Of a stretch of 64,000 nt of DNA, positions 1 to 12,200 are shown piece after piece. The notes below the pieces were generated by a model. The model saw nothing but the letters and a program-made list of their open reading frames with translations. It was not told where the DNA came from and made no database searches. How positions within the stretch are numbered: the stretch's first letter is position 1; each line of letters starts with the position of its first letter. The DNA lies in contig OX381704.1 of NCBI GenBank assembly GCA_947462335.1, forward strand, positions 26,931,955 to 26,995,954, in the 5' to 3' direction. The DNA is from Harmothoe impar (lineage: Eukaryota; Annelida; Polychaeta; Phyllodocida; Polynoidae). A program made the translations under genes and the position numbers.

Positions 1-111
1 TTTTGAACCAAGCTATTCTTAACAGTGTACCGGTCGATACGTCACAGTGCTAAAGCAAATATTTTAAGCGCAAGAGAGGGAGGGAAACTACCCGTACCGG
101 CATGAGTAAGG

Positions 112-166
112 GTCGACAAGATGCATGAATGTAGCCCTGGCGGCTCCATTCATGCATCATAACGAC
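112..166. repeat. 55-bp imperfect hairpin, haplotype A
   Basis: Inverted repeat with arms built around GATGCATGAATG and CATTCATGCATC, bounded by GTCGAC/ACGAC. It belongs to the same short hairpin family as 9112-9180 and 27834-27902. The allelic copy is at 20888-20942. No coding potential. Confidence 0.6.
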
Positions 167-254
167 AAAGGGCATGTTACATTAAAGCACTATACGGCCC
201 TTAAAAGGTTACACAGAACACACTGAATAAAGTCATCAGACAGGATGTTCTTAC

Positions 255-3200
255 GTGGAGGCGGCCCCGAAGTTCGCGGTCGTTTCTCATCTTGACGTAG
301 ATTCTCTCATCCAGACTCAGACGGATCAGGTCCAGAGGTTCCTCAACTGTCGGCGTTGGCGCCACCTGTCCACAAGAGAAGTAAAGATTAATTGTGTGAT
401 TTAAATCACAAGTGACCCAGGGCTTGGGTGAGATTGGGAAAGAGGAACAAAAAGAGAGAAAAATCCAAACCCCAATCTGCAGCTAAGTTCTGTTTGATAC
501 AGTGTTGTATAGCTTGCATATTGCCCAAGAAAAAAATGAAGATTTTACAGTATTTAGACCTAAAGATATACTCCTCTTTTGTCCAAAATTGACCATTAAA
601 CACCATGATGCGTACACAATGCGTATGCTAAAATGGCCATAGACCCCCCCCCCCCCCCCTCTGTACGCATTTGGCCTGAACCTCCTACCCCCCTTCATGC
701 TAATGTAATTATTGTATGGCCCCCATCCGGAATCCTGATGCCTCTACCCACACAAAGTCTATGCTTCGCCTAGTGATACTGGGATCAGTTTGGCCTCTAC
801 CACCATCCTAACCCATGCACTCACGGGCATTAACGTTAGCGTTTTCAACATGCCTCTGCTGTAAGTAGTATGCACTACACGCATAAACATACGCGAAAGT
901 TGATGCCCGTGGATTCCGAGTGGACTCTCATGCAAAGCTCTAAATGACCAAAAAGCGTCTCATGAAAACGTCTCACTTGCTCTTCACCATTGCAGGTATA
1001 GGAGTCTGGGTGAACGCTCATCTTTTAAAGGCTGGATTCAAGGTCACTGCCCTATTCTTCAGCATTAGTTCACACAGACTAGCTTTTAGGGTTATTTTTT
1101 ACTTTTTTGGGGGCCCATTTTCATGGGGAAATAGATTTTTTGGACATTTTGAAAAAAGGAGGGAGACACAGATTGTTCCACAGTAGAACATGAGCTTTAT
1201 TTTGAACAGAAAACACTAAAAACAAAGGCAGGGCGATACTTCAAAGTCAGCTGTCCAGTCTACGTTTTTTGCAGGAAAACCGTCTCACAGAGACCCAGGG
1301 TACCCTGGGTCAATAATATAGTTGTAATGTACATACTAGAGACGGAGAACAATGCAAAACTGGCATTCCGCTACTAGCCACTCGCTAAATTGCCAATGGG
1401 GAATCAAAGCTCAATTTGGCTAATGCTACCCATTGAAAATTTGCCAAATTGGCTTGAAATTGGCTCATTGTGGATGTGGGACTGTTTGGGCTCCTTTCCT
1501 TGGAGGGGAGGGGGGGGGGTAAAATGAGGGAAAAGCCTTAGATGCACTATGAAAAGGATTAGGGTGACGGCAACTGTCCGAACATAATTTATATATCAAA
1601 GACTTAAAATATGTAAGGTTTGGTTAATTAGTACATGTATACAATTGGGCTAATCAAAATTGATGCAAATTCACCAAATTGGCTAATAGAGAACAAGTCC
1701 CAGCGGAATCCCAGCAAAATGTATCTCACTCTTTGTTTGCGTTCTAACCCAAAATGTTCTCCTTGTACGATGAAATACCCTTGGCTGTAAATGAGTCATT
1801 TTCTAAAAGATTTATTCTTCAGTTACATGTACCGGAGATAGACCATGCTTTGGGCTTTTGGCGGATGATCAGTCAGAACCCGAATAAGTGTGGACTGGTG
1901 TATTCCATGTGAAATAAGGTTATGTCAAGTTTATACAATAAGTTTTCTATGCAGTCATACTTTTTTTTTCTATTTCTTTCCACAGTGGTAATACTTTTTT
2001 GACACGCGCATGTGTGGTAGGCAAGAGGGTGATAAATCATGATCTTTATGTATGTTCACTTCCCCTCGGCGTCAGACTCACCTACAGTGACCTGCTAGTG
2101 ACGACATTCACTTGGTAAAACATATTACGCCGAAATCCGGTTCTAGGCATGTATGAGGGTCATGCCAACACTCATGTAGGGTCATCGTCACAACTACCGA
2201 CCCTGAACCAGGTGTGGCGGGAGGATGGGGAGGCCCAGAGAGGGTCAACACTTAGATGTGTGGGGTCTGTATTGCCAGGGGCGGATTTAGTGGGGGGGGG
2301 GGGGGGCGACCCAGTGTATCCCCCCCCCCCCCGCCAACCCTTTTTGGACCGAATTTAAAAAATGTAGGTATTTGTGGGGGGGGGGGGGGGGGTTAACGAT
2401 GCCACCCGCCCCTTTTTTCGAAATCCTGTATCCGCCCCCCATATTATTCCACTCAAGTTTCAGATGGATTACCACTAATCATAATGACAATCATACAGAA
2501 GTTAATCATATGGAAGCAATGGAAGCAGTTCACCATTCCACCATGAAACATAGTTAAAGGTTTAATCAGTGACTTCCATCACTGGTTTAATAGAGAGCCA
2601 TATCTAACATTAAGCCTGTCGTTGAAACCCCATCAGGGCCCCTACCCACTCTCCAGTGATATCCCAGATGCTGCTCGTCATACCCAGCAGTGTGCAGGGA
2701 CCGAACCTCTGCAGGCGAGTGAGCAGCCAATAGGAGAGTCCATGAGCTCATTAATATTCAATGAGATTCCTTCTCGGTGCAGCCAACCCCAATGGCCGCC
2801 ATGAGTGACTGTCTCTGCCTGGTAGTGGCTGCATGAGGACGCACACAGTGATGGTGTATAGACTATACAGGTCCGACAAGCAGCAGTCAGGGGGACAGAA
2901 CACACACGGACACTGATCATGCCATCAGGCGTCCACTGGTGGGAACTGGAACCGTTTTCCTGACAGTAGTTGCTCAACAATAACAACTGTCAGTCTCAGA
3001 GCATCTACTGATCTAGCTTTTCTAGGTGAGTGCCTACCACCAAGACTACTCCAGACCCAGACACCTTGGAGCTACACCAGGGGAGCAGAAGACACATATA
3101 GCACGTCTACCACCTGCAACTCTACTTGCAGTTTGTTTGTCAACACAGTTTTCCTGAGGCGTAGTTTGTGTTGAATGACAGACTACTCTCCTCTGCCAGG

Positions 3201-6200
3201 CTCTGGCATCGTTCAAGTGACATTTCTCAAACTATCATTTCTATACTGACAGTGCTTGGAAAACTTCTTGAGAGGAATAGGTGTCACTGACAGGTCTAAA
3301 GTCAACTGTGCACACAACACACTATAGCCTATCACACAACGTTGTTTAACTTTGATCCGATACTAGGCATCACTGCAACAGAGAAAGCTGCAGTATATGC
3401 CTAATTTCTCAACCTTATCTCACCATCTCAACCTCAGTAACCATGGCAGTCAGCCCTTTGATAATGGATTCTGGCCTGACAAATGGGCATGTCAGCCTGA
3501 ATGGACTGAACATTCAAGACCACAAACCAAATCTCCTCTGGCATGTTAGAAACCGTGAGAGTTACAATCCATTAGCCTTGTACAGGCCATATGATGTGGC
3601 CTTTCTCTGGGACAACAGGGCCGTTGTTGTGGAGGGTTTCTGGCCCTACAGCCGTATACAAATCCTGGACCATGATGGAAAATGTGCTGCGTCTATTGGC
3701 CAGGGAGAGATTCTACCGTTCGGCATTACTATCGACAGCGAAGGCTACATGGCAATCACAGATCACAGAGAGCGTACTGTCAAGTTCTTCACACCAAATG
3801 GAGACATTCAGCTCTCGTGGAAGCCCGACATGTTCGAGTGGCCAGACGGTATTGCAAGCACAGGAGCGGGGCAGTATGTGGTCACCGACTGGACGAGGGG
3901 TGTCGTCAGTATCCACGACATAGATGGTGTAAAGCTGCGCGAGTTCAAGACGAGCGATAGAGGAGAGAGTTTTTCCCGCCCAGCGTATGTCGAAGTGGAT
4001 GCGCACCAGCGAATCATTGTAACAGACTCAGGAGACCATACTGTCAAAGTGTATGACATGAGTGGCAAGCAGCTGATTAAGTTTGGTGCTAGCTGCCAGC
4101 ACAGCAGTGCTATCCCAATGAAGGACCCCCGGGGTATCACCATCAACAAGACAGGCAACATCCTGGTGGCAGAGTCAGCTAACAACTGTGTCTCATGTTA
4201 CAGCCCTGATGGCCGGTTTATTGAGTACCTCCTGACCCCACATGAAAATGACACCAAGTATCCCTGGGGGTTGGCAATGAACAGCCATGGCCAGCTCCTG
4301 GTTAGTGAGCAGAAGATCAACTCAGAGCCCGGTCTCAAACTCTACCAGTGTGCTTTTTGAATTTCATCCAAGAACAAATGATTGATATTAAGAACAATAT
4401 CTGGAAAAAGATCTGATGAACAAGGAGAGCATCTTAGCTTCCTGCCGATTTTTTTTTCTGTTTCTTATGTTTGCCGATGAGGCTAGTAGATGATCATGAT
4501 TGGTAAAATATAACTGCTAATTGCTTTGTAAACTGTGCACCGCACACATGTGTTTTATGACATGACCAAACCATACCATTTTATTTGGTAATGATTGTTT
4601 GCTGTGTCGCCACCGTGTTCTAGATACATGTATGCCTTTCCTCCTAAACATTGTGTTATACAAAGTTGCTTTTTTTGTTCACGGTATACATGTATCATAA
4701 TGTAGTTATATATTATGTGAATGTAATAATACTAGTGGGTTTATAGTGATATCGATAACCGCCATCTGGTTGTGATGGTATGTGACACTCGAGTATACTA
4801 AATGCCCAAGTACCTTTATCAGTTTATTTGATAAATGGACCAAACCTGGAATTATCTCCCCAGTTGTGCAGTTTTATTGTACGTTAAGTAGATCTTAGGT
4901 TATGGCTGAATTTAATTTTGGCCCTGTAAATAGAAATTATTTTCCCTATGGGACTAGTTTAAATGCATGTTAAACATGCCCGACAGAGATCTTCGGCAAT
5001 AATTATGGTCATTTTAATGACTAACCTATCCCACAGAATAGTGGTCTGCAGTATTTATCCTAGACATACCAGAGGTGCCACTCCCTGGTTGACAAAATCT
5101 AGGAATTATTATAATTTGAGTCCATTTACATAGATTAATATGGCAATCCTAGAGAAACAGTAGTAGATCCTACAAAAATAGGAAAAGTGTATAATTATAT
5201 ATTTTCAGGAAAGTTTGCTTGTTTACTCATTCACCCTGAATATATTCGTCAAGAAGGGCTCTGAACATTAACCCTATCATCATGTCACTGTCTATGTAAT
5301 TAACTAAATATGTGAACGATAAAAAAAATTAAAGAAGGAAATATGTACATATAGATCTATATCGGCATACTGTTTTCACTATTCACATGCGAATTCCCAC
5401 TGAAAGAAATTATCAAACAAATAAAAGCTAATATTTTTAAGATGTTGCGTCTATAATTCATTGTTATATCCTTCAGTCCACGTGTTAGATAGACTACACC
5501 TGGACACGGTTCTTCCATATACCCACTGCCCCACAGGGTCAAGACGAGGTGTTTTACACTGAGTCGATGACCAGTGGGTAGTGGGTATATGAAAGGACTG
5601 TGGCCAGGTGTAGTCTATCTGACTTAACCCTTGGGTATGCAATATACCCAAGGTGCGAAGTCCTTTGTCTAAGCCTTCCCCCGTGGCCTGCTCATTTGTC
5701 TTCCCTATAAAAAAAATACAGATATCTCGGTGGGAGAGAGGGGGTCATGGAGGCCTCATCCTACAGACTTCCCTTCGACTCTTAGTTCGGAAATATGGAT
5801 GTAACTTGGCGTTCACCCCTGTTCAGGTACCCCCCCCCCCTCCCCCGCTTCCATCATTTCTGTTTTCAGGTTAAAAAGAAATAAATAGAAGAAGATGAAA
5901 AACAGGATCAGGATCGGGGCAAAAAAGACGGTGGGTCAGGATACCGTAGCAAAGCATCTAAGGACCAAGTTTAAAAAGATAGTTAAGGCCATACTGATCT
6001 ATTAAAGAAACGGTTGTTTCCAAAATGGGAAAAATATAGGGAAATTTGGTATCAAATTAATGCTCCTGACTGTCAGATTTGTAATGCAGTGAGCTAAGAA
6101 GAACTTGCATTATAGGGCTTGTTTTTAGGGCATTGTCAGCTTTCACTGCGACTAACTGTGCAGCAACCAGCAACCCTGTTACAGAGGCGGCATCTGCCGC

Positions 6201-9200
6201 ACAGCACTTGTGGGAAGCCTTGTGGATCTCTAGATCGAGATAACTTTCGACCAATTGTTTGGGGGATCGGAATTAAAATTGCTGTTTCTGGAAAATCCAG
6301 CAACCTCCCCACATGGGCCCCAGCTAGTACAGCAGGGGTAGACACTAACTTTTTTAGCCCAATTCTTTGAAGACGCTTAGCAAAATGCCAAACTTCCTCC
6401 ACCGCGATGCAACCTTGTAATGAAGCTTTTTCAAACTTCAATGGCCGCCATTGTCATGGCGCCGCCCTCAAAGTGACGTCATCCATGATGTCACAGTAAG
6501 GGATCTCCCTGGTTAAACCAGTTGTAGACTGGATACGGTAACTAACAACAGCTGCAGAGTGAATTGTTGATGGTTACTGTGTCTGGTGGTAGGCCTAGCA
6601 CTGGAGATAGATAGGTTTCGATTGTTATAAGCTCATCAGGCATCTAATAGTCTCATTTTAAAGGGACTATCGCGGACAAGGTGTCTAGATTTAGTCTAGA
6701 ACTTTAGGAGAGGGGGCCTAGGTATTTATTTTATTGACTAAAGTCTATAATAAATACCCAAGGCTGGACTGAAGACTGTCTACACACTAATAAAAAATAC
6801 CGGTAACAAAGGAATTTTTAGACGAGGCAAAAGGATTTGATGCCAGTGTGAAGACAGGTCCAGAGGAAAATGGAGCCCATATTATGGGTCTTAATCCCCC
6901 AGTTATTTCCCACCTCGGAATATATATCCGAATTTGGGAACTGGGGGCCACACGGGGGCGCCGGTTGGGGTAATTTCCTCTTGGGTTTGAATTTACCACT
7001 CTTTTTGACACGCTGATAGACAGGAGCGTCTATCAGATTCGGTCCAAAAAAAACAAAAAACTTTTTTAGCCCAGGCCAGAGCCACCGGGCCCATAGCTTC
7101 AAAATCTATGGGCCCACACCTATAACTGCGGGCCCAGAATAATATATAATTTATATAATACTGATATAGATATATTCTTCTAGAATCTTACCCAATCACT
7201 CCTGTGGGTCACCCGGGCCCAAAGGAAGATAATTATCAGAAAACTGCGGGCCTGGATCCAGAACTACGGGCCATTGGCTCCCATGCCAGCGTTAGTGTCT
7301 ACCCCTGGTACAGTAAAACTTCGTTATAAGGAGCACCTTGGGACCAGTACAATTTATATAAGCAAGAGCTCCTTATAAGCAAGGTCAGCCTTACTAAGGT
7401 CTAGATAACAGTATACTCCCTACAGGTGTCTATTGTCATACAAGGAATCCGCTTAGTTGGGAGACTCCTTGTAATGATATGGAAGTTGAGTAAAGTCTTG
7501 AGGTCTTGTAGTATAGTTGGTATTTATTACAAGTTGACAGCAACAGTACAGTAAGTACAAAGTAGGTTCCACTCAGTTACACCTATCCACACAATAGTAT
7601 AGGTCTTGGTAAATATACCCAAGAACCCTGAGGTTAAGTAATGGACTAGAGCCAAGGGGGTCCTACACCATGTCTGATAGTTGGGCCTAGTAGGGCATAG
7701 CCTATAGCCTTGTTCTCAGTCAGTGGAGAGGTCCTTGCTCAGTGGTGTCCATGTGTAGAGTGAGGATGGAGATGTCCAGTGCTGGGACCTGACCCCTTTT
7801 ATGGTGGGCAGGCCACCAGCATGGCATCTTAGTTGGCATCCACATGTTAGTGTCAGTTAACACTACTCCCCTATGGGCATGTGGAAGAGGACAATACAAT
7901 TATCGTTCTCTCAGGCATAGTACAATACAATTGTCGTTCTCTCTGGTTGAGAACAATACACCCCTATCCAACCTACAGGATGCGCTCGGCGCCGGTCGTT
8001 CGCGGCGGCCCGGAGCGCCCCTGTGGGCCGTGCGCGGCCCTCTAGGCCGCGCGGCGGCCCCCCGGTGCGGGTAGGCGACGGGGGTAGCGTCTACCGCCGT
8101 TGGCTGTACCTGTCACATGACACTATTATACCCTAATAGACTTGATTAAAATACAACTTAGATGGGTGCATGTATTATTTCAAGTCTACAATCCCTCCAG
8201 GTCTATGGAACGTTTGATCTTGCTTCTTCCCTAGGCCAGCTACAAAAGCATTCTTCCCACATCTCTAGTCTTGTATGGTGGGCAGTTTTAAGCAGTCTGA
8301 TACCGTAGCCCTGAGAGATGACTTCCCAGGATACAGTTTGCAAATATGAAATGAAAAAATAAGCCAAAATTACCCCCTTATATCAGAGGTTCAGGTAAAA
8401 CCACCTCCTTCTAAGAGAGTTTTCTCACTATAGAAATGTATAGGGGAAAATCGGGACCACACAAATCTGCTCGTTTTAAGCAAGTTCTCCTTATATCGGA
8501 TTCCTTATGACGAAGTTTCACTGTAATAGGCCCTCTTATGGTTGCAATTCATGCACCAACTCTTGCAATCTCACACCTCCTTGTACGTGGATCCCAAGCA
8601 TTTGTGTAATTTATTCCTATCTCGACTTCCTCAGCTATTTTACACATTTGAAAGAAATGGAGAGTGTTTATGAGTGTAAATGACTGTTTCCTTTTGATAG
8701 ATACATGTACTTTTGTTTTCTTTCAAACCTGTAAAATAGCTAAGAATATTGAGTTTGAAATATACTTCACGAAGAGAGAAAATCCTTGGGAACCTCTTAC
8801 TTGTAATCAACCCCGGAGTGGGCTGAAGCAGGGCAGGAAATGGCAATCATAAGAGGGCGAATAACTAGCCTACTAGCCGGGCCTACTAGTACTACTGGTA
8901 CTGGCACTGGTAGGCCTTAATTAAAAAATCGGCCCTTGTCTTCAAGCAGCCTTGGCTTGGTGGCCGAGGGGGGGGGGGGGGGCTGTAATTTGAGTATGTA
9001 CCGTAAGCAAGGAGGGGGTACACAAACAATATTTTGACCCAAAAATACCGCAAAAATGACCTTTATTAACCCTTTAGTTACAGCATGATGCCTTCATGCA
9101 TCATGCCCTTGGTCGTCATGATGCATTCATGCAGCTCTGGCGAGTGACTCGCCAGTGCTGCATTCATGCATCATGACGACCCTATGAGGTGTAGACACTA

Positions 9201-12200
9201 TAATCACACTATGTATCATTAGAAAGAACAGTGTTTTATGGATTTCTCTGATTTATTTTGTCCTACCTGCTTAACATAGGGAATGATGTGTAAAACATAT
9301 TTAACAAGTGTCTATATATCAATCACAGAGGGGGGGGGGGTCTTAAATTTATTTGACCCCCCCCCCCATCCTGGGGGCATAACAAATTTTGACCACTCGG
9401 CTTAATCTAGGTTTAGGTCGCTAACAGGGTGAAAGCAAAACACGGATCTTGTCCTCCATAAATGAAAATTACAGATTGTGGTCGCTGTCTAATACATATT
9501 CTATATACTAACTATAAAGGCCATACCCTAGATAGCGACTCCACTGTTAGCGACCTAATCCTAGAGTATATATATAGAAAAACGTATCAAACTAAAAGCA
9601 TCTTAGGGGGACTTTACCCCCGGGGGAAATATTCCCTCTCATGCTATTTAGTTTGATTTATAATATGCATAATCTACCTATATATATACTCTAGTTTTAA
9701 GTCGCTAACAGTGGAGTCGCTAATGGACATAGTAATAGTAATTCTTTTTTGTTTGCTGACTAGTGGTCGCTATCTAGTACATTCTCTACATACTAGCTCT
9801 ACATAGGGAATAGCCTAGATAGCGACTCCACTGTTAGCGACCTAAAACTAGAGTATATATAGAGGAAAATGTATCAAACTAAAAACATCCAAGGGGACTT
9901 TACCCCCGGGGGAAAGGGTTTCCCTTAAGGGGAAAGATTAAAAAAAGATGGGGATATGTTTTTTGGGGGGGAAAAGAAGCTAGGTGGCGCAGCCTTATTC
10001 ATATTATCCCTGGAATGATTAGGTCGCTAACTGGTGGTCGCTATCTAGTACATTCTCTACATACTATAGCTACATAGGGAATAGCCTAGATAGCGACTCC
10101 ACTGTTAGCGACCTAAAACTAGAGTATATATAGAGGAAAATGTATCAAACTAAAAACATCCAAGGGGACTTTACCCCCGGGGGAAAGGGTTTCCCTTAAG
10201 GGGAAAGATTTAAAAAAAGATGGGGATATGTTTTTTGGGGGGAAAAGAAGCTAGGTGGCGCAGCCTTATTCATATTATCCCTGGAATGATTAGGTCGCTA
10301 ACTGGTGGTCGCTATCTAGTACATTCTCTACATACTATAGCTACATAGGGAATAGCCTAGATAGCGACTCCACTGTTAGCGACCTAAAACTAGAGTATAT
10401 ATAGAGGAAAATGTATCAAACTAAAAACATCCAAGGGGACTTTACCCCCGGGGGAAAGGGTTTCCCTTAAGGGGAAAGATTTAAAAAAAGATGGGGATAT
10501 GTTTTTTGGGGGGAAAAGAAGCTAGGTGGCGCAGCCTTATTCATATTATCCCTGGAATGATTAGGTCGCTAACTGGTGGTCGCTATCTAGTACATTCTCT
10601 ACATACTATAGCTACATAGGGAATAGCCTAGATAGCGACTCCACTGTTAGCGACCTAAAACTAGAGTATATATAGAGGAAAATGTATCAAACTAGAAACA
10701 TCCTAGGGGACTTTACCCCCGGGGGAAAGGGTTTCCCTTAAGGGGAAAGATTAAAAAAAATATGGGGATATGTTTTTTGGGGGGAAAAGAAGCTAGGTGG
10801 CGCAGCCTTATTCATATTAACCCTGGAATGATTAGGTCGCTAACTGGTGGTCGCTATCTACAGTACATTCTCTACAGACAGTGACTCCACTGTTAGGTAC
10901 TTGTAAGATGTGGAAGATATTTGGTTAGGGGTCTTTAACTGAATAAGGGTTATTTTCTTGGGGGTATACTACCCATATACAAATGACCCTTATTCAGTAA
11001 AAGAGGCCTAGCCAATGATATTCCCCCTACTGCAATAGAATTATATTTCAAAGTGCCATTTTGTGTGCTTAAATTAGGGTTCCTTCCGTTTGAATGATCA
11101 AGATTCCATTTTTTCTATGTAACCTGTAGTTTTACCCATTTTCATGCTCCTTAAACGACTTAGAGGTTTCTTAGCGACATAAACCTAGAGAATGCCGACC
11201 ACTCTTGAAAGGTGGGGGGGGGGGGGAGAGGGTAAGCAGTGTACATTTATTAATTACAGGGGAGTGGTTAGATTTTGCGTGGAGGGCCGAAAAAGATTTA
11301 TCCCCCCCCCCGGTCGAAAGCATGTGGAATATTTCGGGCCCCTCCTCGCCAAAGGTGCTGACAATTTTTTCACCCCCCCCCCCCCTTTGAACTATAGTCA
11401 TGCGCAGGCTTTTTTGCTAAAAAGAGGCAAAATTCTTTCTATGCATATTTTGTCCTATCTGCTTCATAGGGAGTGGTCCATTATTATTCCTATCACTATT
11501 ATGTGTAAAACACAAGTGTCTATTTATCAATCACAGAGTGCGGGGGGAGGGGGGAGTCTAAAAAATAGTATACACCCTACCCCTCATGACAAATTTTGAC
11601 CACTCTTGAAGGGCGGAGGGTAAGGGAGTCTGACGTGAGATTCACCATATGGCCGGGTGGGTGTACAAGTTTGACGTAAGATTAACGATATGGCCGAGTG
11701 GGTGTACGAGTTCGACGAAAGATTAACGATATGGCCGGGTGGGTGTACGAGTCTGCCGTGAGATTTACAATATGGCCAGGTGGCTGTACGAATTTGACGT
11801 AGGATATGGCCCGGTAGATCTATGAATCTGACGTAATATTTACGATAAGGCTAGGTAGATCTATGAATCTGATGTAATCTTTATGATATGGCTGGGTAGA
11901 TTTATGAATCTCACGAAAATCTACAATATGGCCCGGTGGGTGTACAAGTTACATAGGATTTACAATATGTCTGGGTGGGTCATAGGGATGTCATTGGTAT
12001 CGAATTTTAGGAGTTATGAGTTATTCACTATCTAACGAGTCTGACGAGAGATTTACTATATGACCGGGTGAGTCAACGAGTCTGATGTAAGATTGAATAT
12101 ATGGCCGGCCGGGTGTACGAGTTTGATGTAGGATTAACAATATGGCCGGGTGGGTCATTAAGTCTGACGTAAGATTAACGATATGGCCTGGCGGGTCAAC

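Noticed and set aside
3713..4185. Antisense frames of 97 and 125 residues over the NHL gene, and their equivalents at 23531-24003
   Set aside because: Shadows of the NHL reading frame; codon variation between alleles follows the plus-strand frame.
9765..10905. Regular repeats suggestive of a CRISPR-like array
   Set aside because: Units are 271 bp and tandem with no unique spacers, in a eukaryotic intron.
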